A DNA stretch of 64,000 nt. It comes from Heterocephalus glaber (lineage: Eukaryota > Chordata > Mammalia > Rodentia > Bathyergidae). Location: the NCBI RefSeq assembly GCF_000247695.1, contig NW_004624801.1, forward strand, positions 2,049,735 to 2,113,734, read 5' to 3'. The translations under genes and the position numbers were made by a program. Below the pieces are notes generated by a model, which was given only the letters and a program-made list of their open reading frames with translations, had not been told where the DNA came from and made no database searches. Numbering within the stretch: the first letter of the stretch is position 1; each line of letters opens with the position of its first letter. Of this stretch, positions 42,780-55,396 are shown piece after piece.

Positions 42780-44300
42780 TGATTTTTGAGCCCATTCAAA
42801 TATGAATAGTTTTCATATGAATAAATACAAGCAGCAACCCCCCCATGCTATTGCTAAATTACTACAAATGTGTGCAGACTTAAAGACCTATTGGTAGTCA
42901 GTAATCATTCTCCCTATTACATAAATGATTCCAAATGACAACTTATCATTTGCTTAACCATTTAAAAATAGGCTACAGTTCTTCTCTCTGTTTCTTAACT
43001 ATTTGATTACCTTTACTATAATATAGTATCAAAGTTTCAGTTGCAACCAAGAAAAAATAACCCAGAAGTGATGAAAGAAGAAATGATGACCCAGTTTTTC
43101 AACAGACACACCGAAAAGTATGTCGCCTGATGTTTCTAAAAAGGAAATGGAATCAGCTCAGACTATGGTAGCCAAATCTAGGCTGGGAGCTTTGCCTTCC
43201 CTCTCATTTCGTCAGTTACTGGTGGCTCCGCTGAAATAGAAAGGTTAGTCATTACTCAGTGGAAAATTTTGTTGAAGGGAAAAAATATATTATGGAGTCT
43301 CTTGTCCAGACCACAAATTATTTTACAAGTGACAATTAATTAGGAGCCACAACACATGCATAAGCCTTTTTTTTTTTTTTTTTTTTGCCATGCAGCAAAG
43401 CCTTGGTAAACCTACTTATTTCTTAGTATGTAACATTTGGAGGAGAGTACTGGAACATGGGAATTTCCCAAGAACTTTTATAGCGGATAAAGGGCACTTA
43501 CGAATTTTGGGGGGGGAACACCTTCCCTTCGTTTAAGCCATGTGGAAAAACAGCAGAATAAAATGGATTTGCCTTATGTTGCCAAAAGCTCGTGCATTTT
43601 TGGAAGCATAGGATAGGTGAGACTGTTCCCACTTGGTTTGAAGACATATAATGATATTTTTCTCACTCTTGTAATATACAACATTGACCAACACAGCACT
43701 GTATTAGACTCAGATTCTTTAGTTTCCAATTCATTCAAAACACATTTATTGAACTTCAACTGTACATCAGGTGATGTATTTCCTGGAATTGTCGATTTGG
43801 ATAATTTTTTTCTTATAGTACTTTCACAGTACTAAGGTTGCTCGAAGTGGGTGGCAAAAGGGTTGTGCATAGAAGACAGAAGAATCACAAGATAAAGCAA
43901 GAAGCTAAATCACAGAATCTCTGTTAAATACGAGAAAGAGTGGAACAGAGAAATTCTAATGTCCACTCCCTAGGTTTGTGACATCATTAGCCATCCCATT
44001 AAATGTTTTGTTGATGTTGGGGTGTTCTCTGCCCCTCCAAATTCAGAACTTTTCCAGGTTCAGTCAATGTCCGAGCCATCAGGCCAAGTGCTATTTTCAG
44101 CTCCAACAGCTCCCTTGTTTTGTGAGTTCAGCCCAGACAGGAAACCACCCAGTCTGGGAGGATTCAGTTAGATCCCGAAAGAGCACGCACACTCAGGTAC
44201 AAGACCTTCACGGCAGCGACCATGTTCCAGTTAATCACACACTGCTGGGAAGTGAACAAGCAGCCATTGTTTCTTCAAGGGAGGAATTCCATGTCATATA
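42780..44300. other. Unique non-coding sequence
   Basis: No gene recognised. A 20-base T-run is at 43367-43386 with no SINE body beside it, and a G9-like run near 43510. Confidence 0.5.
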
Positions 44301-44302
44301 AC

Positions 44303-44362
44303 TTTATGTATATGTATACGTGTATGCATTATATGTGTGTGTATGTCTGTGCATGTAAACTT
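44303..44362. repeat. Degenerate (TA/TG)n simple repeat
   Basis: Alternating TATG/TGTG/TACG tract of about 55 bp with many interruptions; purine-pyrimidine alternation of the sort that can adopt left-handed DNA. Confidence 0.8.
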
Positions 44363-44364
44363 AT

Positions 44365-44955
44365 GAGGGGTGGATCTAAAGGCATTTTATAAATGCTCTT
44401 GCTCCAGTCCATGTAGACCACATAGATTGCCTAGGAATTTTCATAGGGGATTTATGGAGCACTTAGAAGTAGCTTATATTCAGGAGGACGTTTGCTTTTC
44501 ATTGGAAATGCTACTGGTTCGAGCTTTTGTGACTATGAAGGGAACAATACAGACTGTGTAGACAGCCAAATATAACTGTCACATACAGGCAGAGTTTTGA
44601 TCTAGAATTGGAGAACTTCTTCAAGGTGTTCTTGACTTATCCATCATCTCCTGTCATGAGTAACAGAGTTTATCTAAGATTCCAATTAAGGAAATCCATC
44701 TGACATTCCTGGTCCTACCAGTGCCCATGGTGACATTAGAGATAGTAGAGTTAATCACATTATCCAATGTATATGCAATATTTGGGACATGCTTATACTA
44801 AAAATTATTTATTGTTTATCTGATATCCAAATTTAAGTTTCCTGAATTTTGTTTGGCAACTCTCATTGCCACTCATCACTTATAAATATTCATGTCTTGA
44901 TTTCTTCATAAAAACCCTATTAGTGCTTCATCTTTATTCCCCTGTTCAGAGTTGG
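44365..44955. other. Unique non-coding sequence
   Basis: Nothing recognised. Confidence 0.5.
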
Positions 44956-44959
44956 GAAC

Positions 44960-45297
44960 AGAGCATGCATTAACTTTCCCGTTGCTCAGACAAAATATCC
45001 AATTCCTTCAGTTTAAAGGAGGAGATATTTATTTTGGCTCCTGGTTTTCAGACCAGGAAGCAGGGACAGAAAGGAGGATCCAGGGACAAAGAATATCCCT
45101 TTCTAGGTCATGCCCCCAATAACCCATCTCTTCTGACAAGCACCTACCCACTAACAACACATCCACTGCTGAACTCATCAGTGGATGAATCTACGGTATT
45201 GGTAAGCATAGCATCCCTATGATCCAATCACCTTTCAAAGCTCCACCTCTGAACAGGAGACTTTTAGGGGACATTTTAGATCTAAAGCATAACAGAG
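44960..45297 (-). mobile_element. MaLR/ORR1-like LTR, minus strand
   Basis: Inverted LTR order: CATTAACTTTCCCGTTGCTC, AAAGGAGGAGATATTTATTT, TGGCTCCTGGTTTTCAGACC, then TCATGCCCCCAATAACC, CCTATGATCCAATCACCTTT and a right end ATCTAAAGCATAACAGAG. Confidence 0.75.
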
Positions 45298-45299
45298 TA

Positions 45300-45555
45300 G
45301 GTCATCTAATGTTCACTGGGTGAATAGACAGATGAATTACTTATATAACCCAACTCTTCAATTCCTTTTAGGGCCCATACTTTACATAAAACATTAAATT
45401 GGAAGTTAATCGAGGGACTAATGTCAATGTGACCATTCAGTTACATGTGTTCAGATCAGAATATTTAATTCGAGTTAATTTCTACACTTGGGAGGGTCAT
45501 GACTGAACTGGTGTAAAGTACTCTCCCAGCAGGGGAGTCAAAAATTTCTATTCGG
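45300..45555. other. Unique non-coding sequence
   Basis: Nothing recognised. Confidence 0.5.
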
Positions 45556-45559
45556 TCAT

Positions 45560-45800
45560 GAGTAGCTAACAGTTACTAAAGGCTCATAGTATACATTTAC
45601 TTCTATTTTACATATATATTAAATATAAATAAATATATATTTATATTAACATTTAATTTCCACAAAACACTATGAAGCAGGAGTTTGACCCTCTTTCATG
45701 AATAAGACAAGTAAAATAGAGAAATTAGGTAATTTGCTCAAAATCGCACAACTGTTGACTAGTCCTGGGACTTGAAGCCAAGCAGCCTGACGCCAAAGTG
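45560..45800 (-). repeat. MIR SINE, minus strand, with an AT-rich insertion
   Basis: TAGCTAACAGTTACTAAAGG at the left and AATTTGCTCAAAATCGCACA then GGGACTTGAAGCCAAGCAGC at the right are inverse MIR. The middle contains an approximately 45-bp TA/TAAA tract (45607-45654) absent from MIR. Confidence 0.75.
45607..45654. repeat. AT-rich near-palindromic tract
   Basis: Only A, T and one C; ATATATATTAAATATAAATA followed by its near inverse. It can fold on itself and is a plausible local instability site. Confidence 0.8.
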
Positions 45801-45804
45801 TCTC

Positions 45805-48800
45805 GTGACTGCCCAGCTACAGAGCAACTCAAAGAGAAGGACACCATGTATCCAACTGTGCCAACTTTGTAGCTTTTGCTTCCGAAAGTAAGTGAATTCT
45901 TCCTGATGGTCCGTACCGCAACCTTCTTCCTCTACTGGTCAATACTGCTCTTGAATGTAGCTGGTCAGACTCTTCTCCAGGACAATGCCCTCCTGTGACT
46001 CGTAACCAACATTGCAAGGACTTTGCAAAATGGTAGCAGCAATTAAGAGAAACTTCCAGTGGAAGTTATGCCCTAAATTAAAGAACATAAGAAAATTCTC
46101 CTTACACCCCTCCTCCCACAAAAAAAGGAGCAGGGCAGAAAAGTAGGAATAACTCGTACAGTATAGGAAGACTTTTTTTTTTAAAATTTTTCCTGGCAGG
46201 GTGAGGAGAATGGGGATCATAGTACAAATTTCTCACAGACTGGAGACTCTCATCCAAGAGGTAAACAGATATCCACAAAGCAGAACAAAATTCACTTTAT
46301 TAAAGATGACTCGGATGATCTCAAGTGACTCAGAGCATCTGTGTTCTGGGGAAGAAGAATATTTTTGGAAAATTCCTTAAAGTCATTTAATGTAGAGAAG
46401 TATAAAAATATTAGATGTCATGGTATTTTCTCTGCATTTGATAGAGATGTACTGCATCTTTATTATCCAATTTAAAACTAATATTTTAGGTGATGACAAG
46501 TTGAGAAGACTGGATTCACAGAACCAGAACTGGAAATTATCAACCCACCAAAAATCTAATTCAGCTTGACTGATGGCTGGAAGGAATGGGGTAAGAATGA
46601 ATTAGCATTTGGAAAGCCACTTCACAAGCTATAATCAGCCAATTAGAAGGGAAAACTAATGTATTAAAGCATGAGATCCTTCAGTTAGAAAGAAGAAAGG
46701 GCAATGGCTTAACATTAAGAGACATTTCTAAAGAAAGGTGTTCAAAATATATTCAATATTTTTGTCATAACTACATTTAAAGGAAACTAAATAATTGTCC
46801 TATAATTATTTGAGTAAAATTTTCAGTAGGCAGGATAATTCTTATGATTCTTGGAACTTCATATCAAAAGGCTTTAAGTTCAATTTATAGTGATCTGTCT
46901 TGGTTTCTTTTCCATCTTCTACTCACATCTACCCACAGCGATCTGCTAGATTTTGGTGTCTTGGGGCTTAAGAACCATTAAAGAGAAATCTAACACTTTA
47001 GAAACATGAAGAGCCAGTGGAACAGCTTTTGTGTATTCATGTCCTAGGTTCCTCAGTCAAAATACTGGAGGCCTCCACACAGATCCTGCTTGACATGGCA
47101 ACAGTCATCTTAGGTTATAAGTACTGTGGTTGCCCTGGAGTGGCCCTTGTCTATCTGCTCTCCTTACATAGTTTCTCAGGATTCTATAAACGGACAAAAC
47201 CATGAGTGCTGTGTGGAGATTTGCCACCTCTTCCCATCAGTGTCTGGAACGTGCCTATCATTCTTGATACTAGATTCAGATAAACCAGGTGCATCCCAGT
47301 TTAGGAGAAGTCACATTTGTCCTGACCTTTATACAAGCCTCCTCCATTTGAACCAAATTATGGAGATTCACTCGTCTTGCTACCACCTAGGACCCTGTTT
47401 CTGTCTATAAGTACCCAGTAAATTACACTCCATGCAATCTTCAGTTTGCCTGCCTCTTTCTTTGATTTCGTAGCAAAACCAGTTGGGACCAGTTCTAAAA
47501 CGCTATTTTTTCCAGAAAAGAACTCAAACCTCCATCACTCTTGACATTCTAACCTACTCCTGGAACTGCCTGCTCTATTTCTCCACCACCACCCTGCCCC
47601 TGGTCTTCTCATGGCCATGCCTAGTGAATACAAGGAAACCCAACACTTGGCTCAGGTGTGGAGTCAGCCAGGTCTATGGAGCCACTGCATCTCATCAGGA
47701 TGCAAAACTTCGATAGACTCAAAGCCAGACTCTCAGCTTGTCACCTGGGTGAAGGTGAGGGAGAACACTCAGATCAGGCTTGCATAATGAGGATACAAGA
47801 TCTCCATGCCCTGCCTACTCTTTCAAGGTAAGGAAACTCATGGGTAACATTATCAAAGGGGATTCGGCCAGAGAGAACTATTCTCTATGCTTTGATTCTA
47901 TGTGTTCTCAAGTCCAAATGAATACCTTATTAAGAAATATTCACCCAGAAAAGAAACACTGATGGAGGAGCAGGACAGAGCATGGAACAGGAAAGAGGAA
48001 AGAAACAGACATGAGAGGCAGAGGGTGGGCACTGAGCTGAAGCCTAGTGCTGATCAAGATGCTGAACCTCTGCCAGGCCATGCTGTTGTTTTCTAAGGCT
48101 CCATTTCATTAAGACCACGAGTTGGGCGAGGTTCCCTCCTGACCACGGAGCCAATATGCTTCTCTCTTATTGCTACCATTGGGAGGGGAAGAAAAAAAAA
48201 ATATTTGGCATCACGGCTTAGACAAATTTACATTTCATTGTGGAAGATTTGTGTTTGTTCAACTTTACTCTGTTTCAGTGTGTTCCAGCTAAAGAACATT
48301 TTTATCCTTCTTCCTTACTGTGGTAGAGACCAAGAGGAAGAGAGAAGAAAGATAGGAAGATGGAGAGGGTGGGGGAGGGACAGAGAGACTCTAGGCTCTT
48401 CAGGTTAAATGAGTATTGCTGTTCCCTTAGAAAGTGGTAAGTTTCCCACGAGAGAACAAAGACTTGGAATTTGGATGAAACTGTTTCTTGATCGCTTACC
48501 ATTTCAAATGTAGAGAGCAAAGAAGGACCCATGATAGGTTAAATTCTTTTAAAAACAGAAAACCTTATATAAGACTGAATTCAACACAAGTAGGTCTACC
48601 TTGGTTCCTACCCAAAATATAAGCCCTTGTTTCTGAAATTCCAAAAGAACCTCACTATAAAGCAACTGTACCCATCAGTCTGCACAATGTCTTGATCTTA
48701 GAAAAGAATGCTAATAGAATGCTTCAAACTGGGTCAATTGGACACAATAGTTCAGCCCGTGTTGGACTGACTCATGGTAACCCTGTTCCTCATTTATCTT

Positions 48801-49960
48801 TGTATTTTCCAGTGGGATCGATAGTGTATTTCAGGAGGGCTCTGTATCAAGCTGCACATGATAGAAAAAGAAAGGCAATAAACCAGATGGAAAATAAAAA
48901 TCCCGTCTTGGAAACTGGCTTTAGTAAAGACTGTAATATTTAATGACAACAAAAAATTCTAAATAAACAAAGTAGGACTGCAAGTCTTAAATTGAAATCA
49001 GAACCAATTTCTCAGTCACCTTATCAGGTCTGATCCAAGCCCCAAGATGGAGTTAAAGTGAGTGAAGTTAGGCGAGCTAGAAAATCAGATCCTCAGAGTA
49101 TGCGAAGCCCACCCTTCTCAATTTCTTATGTCTTTGGAAAAGGTCTGCTGCATTTGGAGCTATTTGACTTTTTAAAAAGTGGTGACTATTGACTTCATTT
49201 CCCTTAAAAGTATAGACAGAGATATATACATGTATAGTTCCACAAATACACATTCCAAATAAATTAGGAAATGATATAATTAGTTTAACATGGTGGTTGC
49301 AGTCACTTAAATAAAAATAATCTTAAAAGGAAGAAAACTATAACTGCCTGTTTCTGGTTCTTTGACAAAAGAATGGAAAAGACTCCATATAGATTTTCCC
49401 TATTAATGACTTCTGCTTTTGTAAACTGACTCTCCTCCATTCTGATAAAAAATGACCAAAATTGGTTTGGCCAAGTATCTAAGTTGTGGAATATTTCAGA
49501 CAATTTTTAGATATTGTCTGCTCTCTGTCCTACACAGAAGGAAAATGAGAACTAGTCGGCAAGGAAGAATGGAAAAGAAGGAGAAAATTGAGGAGGAGGA
49601 AGAAGCAGGAGAAAGAAGAAAAGTAGGAGGATGAAGTTGAGAAAAGAAAACAATTGTATTATGATACCAGAAAGAGGTGATGCATTTCCACCGATTATCA
49701 CCAAGAAATTACCAATGCAATCCTTTCACCAAGCTCAGTACACATGCATGACTTAGATCCACCTTTAAGCCATTTCTGAAATGAATGGTTCATATTCCAG
49801 CTCAAACCCAAGCTTTATGTTGTCACCCTGTGCTCTCCTCTCTTGATTCAAACTGAATTCCAAGTCCTTTCCATTTCCTTAGGAGAGGCTCAAAAATGTC
49901 TTGACAATAGCACACTGAGGCTTACTATATGTCAAGAGGATGTATATGTCAGGCCTTGTA
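45805..49960. other. Long unique block
   Basis: About 4.1 kb with no recognised gene or clear repeat. Several plus-strand frames at 47017-48096 have no domain. A stretch near 47390-47460 (CCTAGGACCCTGTTTCTGTC, CCTGCCTCTTTCTTTG) faintly recalls the R region of a retroviral LTR but was not called. A/G-rich purine runs are at 48330-48390 and 49560-49640. Confidence 0.45.
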
Positions 49961-49969
49961 CATCGTTTC

Positions 49970-50095
49970 TTATTTTTGTTTATTAGTACATTCCTTGTGG
50001 GGAGTTGGTACATGTTCATAACACATCTTAGTTTCCTTTTTCATTCCCTTTCCTTTCCTTTCCTCCCCTCTCCACCCATCTCTGGATCACTTTCT
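49970..50095 (-). mobile_element. L1-like 3' end, minus strand (first of two in tandem)
   Basis: TTATTAGTACATTCCTTGTG, GGAGTTGGTACATGTTCATA, ACACATCTTAGTTTCC and a C/T-rich tract repeat the inverse L1 3'-UTR order. The next copy at 50105 has the same layout. Confidence 0.65.
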
Positions 50096-50099
50096 CTTT

Positions 50100-50390
50100 A
50101 TTGAGGAGGGTACATGTTTGTCGTACATAATATTTATATTCCTTGTGTGGAATTGGTACATGTACATAACATATCCCAAATCCCCTTTTTTTTCATCCTT
50201 ATCCCTCCCCTGCCTTCTCCTTCCTCTACTTCTCTTCTGTTATAAAAAAAAAAAAGATAAACTTGTAGGAAAATGGATGCACTTTGAGACCATAACTTTA
50301 AATGAAATAAATCAACACACAAGCTTAAGTATCATGTGGTTTCTCTTATATAAGAAACAGTGTGCATTCTTTTATTTCAATGAATTTGTG
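50100..50390 (-). mobile_element. L1 3' end with 5' inversion
   Basis: The left part (50100-50240) is inverse L1 3' UTR: TTGTGTGGAATTGGTACATG, ACATAACATATCCCAAATCC and a C/T tract. The right part (about 50263-50365) is plus-strand L1 ORF2 end: GGAAAATGGATGCACTTTGA, GACCATAACTTTAAATGAAA, closely matching 52020-52065. This is a twin-priming structure. Confidence 0.72.
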
Positions 50391-50394
50391 TAAG

Positions 50395-50940
50395 AGTTAC
50401 AAAAATTTTCTTCATCAATATTCAAAGTAGCAGAGAAATTACAAAACAGAAATTAAAAAGAATCAGCATTAAGTTGGTATCAGTAAGTTGATGAGAGAAG
50501 TGTGGAGTCTTCATTTGATCAGAACTTTCTCAGTGACTGCCAAAGTCAACCACATCCCTAGAATTCCACACCAGCCTCACCTAATCTAATACTGTTCTGT
50601 GCTGACAGAAAACAGGAAAAAGGGTGGCTGACGTGCATATTTCTCAGGTGGCTTTTGTTCTAAGAATTATGTTGGCTTCTGGAAGAAAAAGTTGATGAAC
50701 AAACAGACATGCTCATTGGTTTTATAGCTTTTGTGTCTAAAAGGTAAGAGCTCCAATCAGCAAATAAGCATCCAAATTGTGTCATATCCTATAAAAGGAA
50801 AGTGCTGAGTGTTATGAGATCACAAAGTGAGAAGCCTTCATTTGGATAAGGTAGAGAGAATGAAAGTATCAGTATGAAGATCTGAATATCTTATTTCAAA
50901 GTCTGATTTCCCCATGCCTACTCAAAATCTCAAAGAAGTA
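50395..50940. other. Unique non-coding sequence
   Basis: Nothing recognised. Confidence 0.5.
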
Positions 50941-50944
50941 GCCA

Positions 50945-52415
50945 AAAAGATGATTAATGGAACAGATTAGAAGACGTAGAAACAACTCCAAATACACTCA
51001 GCCACATTATTTTTGACAAAGGGGCCAAACACCTTAACTAGAAGAAAGATAGCCTTTTTAATTAATGGCGCTGGAAAAACTGGCTGTCTACATGCCAAGG
51101 GATAAAGCTAGACCCATGTCTCTCACCATGCACTAAACTAAAATCAAAATGGATCAAAGATCTAACTATTAGAACAGAAACACTAAATCTGCTGAAAGAG
51201 ATAATAAGTGGAATTCTTGAGGACATAGGTGTAGACAAAAACTATATGAACAAAACCCTGATAGCATGGGAAACATTGCAATGAATCAACAACTGGAATC
51301 TCATCTTATTAAAAAGCTTTTGGACCACAAAAGAAATCACCTACAGAGTGAAGAGACAACCAAGAGAGTGGAAAAAATTTTTACCATCTGTTCATCAGAC
51401 AAAAGACTAATATCTAGAATACATAAAGAACTGAAAAAAATCAAACCCCTCAAATTTAAAGACCCAATCTAAAAATGGGTGTCTGAGATGAATAAACATT
51501 TCTCAGATGAAGAAATACAAACGGCAAAAAAATATATGCAAAAATGTTCAACATCACTGGTCATTAGAGAGATGCAAATTAAAACAAGCTGAGATTCCAC
51601 TCACTCCAGAAAGAATGGCTGTTATCATGAAATCAACCAGTAACAAATACTGGGAAGGCTGTGGGGAAAATGGAATCCTTTTCCATTGTTGGTGGGAGTG
51701 CAGACAGGTGCAACCACTGTGGAAATAAATCACTGTGGAGATTCCTCAAAAAACTAGAGGTTTTTTTGGACTAGAGGTCAAACGGACTAGAGTTTCCATT
51801 TGACCCAGCTATCCTCCTTCTTGGTGTCTTCCCAAAAGAATTAAAACCATCGTACCATAGCTATATACGCACATTTGTGTTTATAGCAGCACAGTTTTAA
51901 GAAATAAATCTTGGTAACAGCCCAAATGCCAGTCAACCAATGAATGGATAAAGAAGATGTGGCTTTTTAATATGATGGAGTACTACTCAGCCATAAGGAT
52001 AAACTAGAGACATTTCCAGGTAAATGGATGCACCTTGAGACCATACATACTCTTAAGTGAAATAAATCAGACACATATGTATAAATATTACACTGTTTTT
52101 CTGGTATGAGAAACTGAAAGTGTAAATAAGAACCAGAATGTACAATAGATAATGTGAAATAGGAAGAAAATATTCAAATGGGAAGGGCACTGGGAGGAGG
52201 AAGGAAGGGAAAAGGGGAAAAAAAAAACATAAAAAGAAGGAAAAAATGGAAACAAAGTTTTTGTAAATAAGGAGGGGAAAATGGGTTGAAGGGAGGGGAA
52301 GCGAATGGGAAAAAATAAGAATCAAGATATGTCATGTACAGGTACAAATTCCATATGATGAATGTGATCATTGTGTGTACCTAAATGATACAAAAAAACT
52401 TATTAACCAAAAATA
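50945..52415 (+). mobile_element. 5'-truncated L1, longest in the window (ORF2 C-terminal part plus 3' UTR)
   Basis: Collinear L1 from the distal ORF2 to the 3' end. ORF2 is broken into short frames by stops and frameshifts (51266-51472 and 51507-51728 are the longest). The second frame ends with HCWWECRQVQPLWK, the L1 ORF2p C-terminal cysteine-rich segment. The 3' UTR follows with a G/A-rich tract (52185-52310), then AAGATATGTCATGTACAGGT and a terminal TACAAAAAAACTTATTAACC. The reverse transcriptase and endonuclease domains are absent, so it is dead. Confidence 0.93.
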
Positions 52416-52419
52416 CAAT

Positions 52420-53910
52420 CTGAGTGATGAGGGGAATAGAAGTTAATTAACTTTTTGGATTTTAATTTTTGTTTTGTTTTGAGGAAATGTTTTTTCCCTT
52501 TCAGGTAGACAGGATGCAAGATTCTTTTTAGAAAAAAAATCAACAACAAAGAGCAGACAGAACCTTGCAAAATTGGAAGTCAAAATGAGGCACCTATAAT
52601 TAAGCAGTGAAGTAGCCGAGAGGGAATTTCTACCCTTAGATGGGATGAGTTCTCCTTGCTCAAGTCCTGGTGGTGAAGTGACATCAGGTGACAGAGACAA
52701 AATGTCATCCAAAAGCCTCTAAGCTGGAGGCAAAAGCTTTTGGTCTTTATTACAATTCTCAGGAGTCTACATCCTGTTTTCACCCAGACTGTGAACTCCA
52801 CTGCACAGCTAATCTAAGTGGGAATGTCCCTTGCAGGGTCTTTGGGTCTCTATGATAGGCTGCTTACTACTTTAGTAGCCCCTTGGTACATCACTGATGT
52901 ACTCATAAGGGACATTATGCAAGAGGGTCCAGCTCCTGATGCCTGCTGAATTCAAATATTACCACTTTGCACTTTGAACTTCCATGCAGGAAAAATGGTA
53001 TTAGAGACTTTAACCCATCTTATCTGTACAAGAACCAAGACTAGAAATCAGGCTTTTTGATTCCTTGTCTTAAATCCTTCTCAAAGTATTTTTATGTCTG
53101 TGGGTAAGAGGAGAAAATGTACTTTCTTTTTTCCAAATTTGAAGTTTGTAAAATATTATGTGGCCTTATTTAAATTGCAATGTTACTTTATACAATTTAT
53201 TTGTATTATTAAAAACTGATCAAGTTAAATGACTGGTAAAATATGTAGTATAGCATCAAACAAATGTAAGGAAGGTTTAAATCCATTTCCAGTACCTGAA
53301 ATTACAGAATGCCCCCTATTCACTAGGAAAATGGGAAGGGTTGGTTTGCCATTGTAAGAGTCATTTTAAAAATACACAAAATGCATTTAACCTAACATAA
53401 GCTGTAAGTAGAAACCAGGTTAGACTAAATGTCTTATTAAACTGCCTTTATTAAGTGCTCTGAGAACCCAGTATGTAGAATCACGAATCCAGACTTGAAA
53501 CTGGTCATTCAGTCCAACTCCTTATCAGAAAAAGGTCTCACTACTTCCTCGACAGCCCATTAGACAGTTTTGAATTTGAAAAGCTGCATTTCAGAAAACC
53601 ACCAAGAAAGAAAGACAAGATAATCACCAACCCAAAAATTCTATGTAGAGAATAGACAAGTTACCAAGAACATAATATAGCCTGTACCAACACAGTCCAA
53701 TTTTTAAAAATGATCCATTAAGTGAATAGAATATTGTCATAAAGGGAGCAGGACCTATGTAGAGTTAGTATATCCTCATTGGTTAACAAGTATGTATTGA
53801 GTACGTATATACCTACCATGCTCTAAGCATTAGGGATAAAGTCATGAATAAAATGGATTAAATAAGTAGCTTATAACACACTGGTTTGTACAAGAAGAGT
53901 TTATGTAAGA
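52420..53910. other. Unique non-coding sequence
   Basis: No gene recognised. About 53785-53890 may be a fragment of the ancient repeat seen at 60255. Confidence 0.45.
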
Positions 53911-53914
53911 GTCG

Positions 53915-54030
53915 CTAATAACAGCAAGCATTTCCATGCTGCTATCTGCCAGGTATTGTCCTAAATGATTTGTGCATATTAATGTAGTTTATTTTCACAA
54001 TAGCGCTCTTTGGAAGAAAATGTTATCACC
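53915..54030 (-). repeat. MIR SINE, minus strand, partial
   Basis: TAATAACAGCAAGCATTTCC, ATCTGCCAGGTATTGTCCTA, AATGATTTGTGCATATTAAT are inverse MIR; the remainder is lost. Confidence 0.72.
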
Positions 54031-54231
54031 TTGTCATATCCCTCTGTGGGAAAAGGCCAAGGCATTTGTCCCCATTGTCCCGTAGACCTTTCCCGATGCC
54101 ACTCATTGCTCATGCAGCCAGCTGGCTTCCAAGTGTCTTCTATTACTGTGATACTCAGTCATGTCCTAAAAAAGAGGTAAGGAGAACCTTCTGGGTCTTA
54201 GGAAAAATACCAACGACGATATGTGATGCTG

Positions 54232-54703
54232 TTATGGTTTAGGTATGATTAGTGCCCCCAGAGGGCTCATTGTATTAAAGGCTTGGCTGCTGATGGACTT
54301 GTGAGAAGTGATTGAATCAAAAGGGCTCTATCTCCATCAGTGGATTAATCTACTGAAAAGATCATAATTTGATGGGATTATAGGGAGGTGATGGACATAG
54401 GAGGGGGAGCCTATTTGAAGAAAGAAATGAGAGCATGACCTTGGGAGCTTCCCTGGTCCCTGGCCCCTTCCACTCCTGCTCTGGTTCCTTCCCTCTCTGC
54501 TTCCTGGCTGCCATAGTGTGAGCAGCTTTCTTCTGCTATGTCCTTCAGCCATGATGTTTCTCCTCTGCCACAGGTTTAAAAGCAATGGAGCCAGTGAACC
54601 ATGGACTGAAGCCTCTGAAACTGTGAGCCAAAATAAATCTTATTTCCTGAAAGTGGATTTATGTCAGATATTTTGTCACAGTGACAGAAAACTGACTAAT
54701 ACA
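54232..54703 (+). mobile_element. Full-length MaLR (MST/ORR1-like) solo LTR
   Basis: Starts TGTTATGGTTTAGGTATGAT. Inside: GCCCCCAGAGGGCTCATTGT, GTGATTGAATCAAAAGGGCT, GGCTGCCATAGTGTGAGCAG, CTTCAGCCATGATGTTTC. It has a polyadenylation block GAGCCAAAATAAATCTTATT and end GAAAACTGACTAATACA. Both termini and the AATAAA signal are kept. A GATG-type flanking repeat is possible. No internal region, so it is a solo LTR. Confidence 0.88.
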
Positions 54704-54709
54704 GATGTC

Positions 54710-55185
54710 AAATTCAGTTTTAAGGGTGGAATCTGTAAAGGTTTCCTAGAGGAAGAGACTTGAAGCTATGGACTGGTAGTCATATGAGAAACAGACAAAT
54801 GAAGTTTGCTGCAGATGGAGGGAGAAAAGGGAAGTGATTCCACCAAAGGAAATAACAGGTGTTCAGGCCTGGGACAGTAAGACAGCTTGGCATGTGTAGG
54901 AACAGAGGAAAACAGTGTGCCTGAATCCCTGAAAGACAACAGAGCCAGGATCAAGCAGAAATAGATTACAACATAGTAGAGACACATTCATGCTTCACTG
55001 CTGCTTATATCATACCCTCATTCATGGATTGATTGATTGATTCAACTGCCATTCATTGACAAAAATGTGTTAGTCACTCCACAAGAGTTCCTTCTACAGC
55101 ACCCCTGTCCCTAACATGCTTCTTGTTCCGGGTGCATGAGAATTTGGAAGACTAAGAACATGCAAAAAGCACCATAACTTTGAAG
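54710..55185. other. Unique non-coding sequence
   Basis: Nothing recognised apart from four GATT units at about 55027-55041. Confidence 0.5.
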
Positions 55186-55204
55186 ATGAAATACAATATT
55201 GTAG

Positions 55205-55380
55205 TCTTTGTAAATAGGGAAGGGTGGAGGGAGTGAAGGGAGGGCAGAGGAATGGGGAAAAAATAAGAACCAAGATACATCATGTAAAGGTATAAGATCC
55301 CAATGATGAATGTAACTGTATTGTATACCTAAAATGTACCAATAAACTTAATGAAAAAAAATGAAAGAAAGAAAGAAAAA
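55205..55380 (+). mobile_element. Short L1 3' end with target-site duplication
   Basis: CTTTGTAAATAGGGAAGGGT, a G/A-rich tract, AACCAAGATACATCATGTAA, ATTGTATACCTAAAATGTAC, CAATAAACTTAATG, then an A-rich (GAAA)n tail. Flanked by a perfect 17-bp duplication GAAATACAATATTGTAG at 55188-55204 and 55381-55397. Only about 150 bp of 3' UTR was copied. Confidence 0.93.
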
Positions 55381-55396
55381 GAAATACAATATTGTA

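Noticed and set aside
43367..43386. T20 run as the tail of an inverted SINE
   Set aside because: No SINE or L1 body follows and no target-site duplication was found; left as a homopolymer.
47390..47460. Retroviral LTR R/U5-like region
   Set aside because: Only a faint resemblance in a few motifs, with no matching LTR boundaries.
51266..51728. L1 frames as an active ORF2 protein
   Set aside because: Short, interrupted and limited to the C-terminal part; endonuclease and reverse transcriptase regions are absent.
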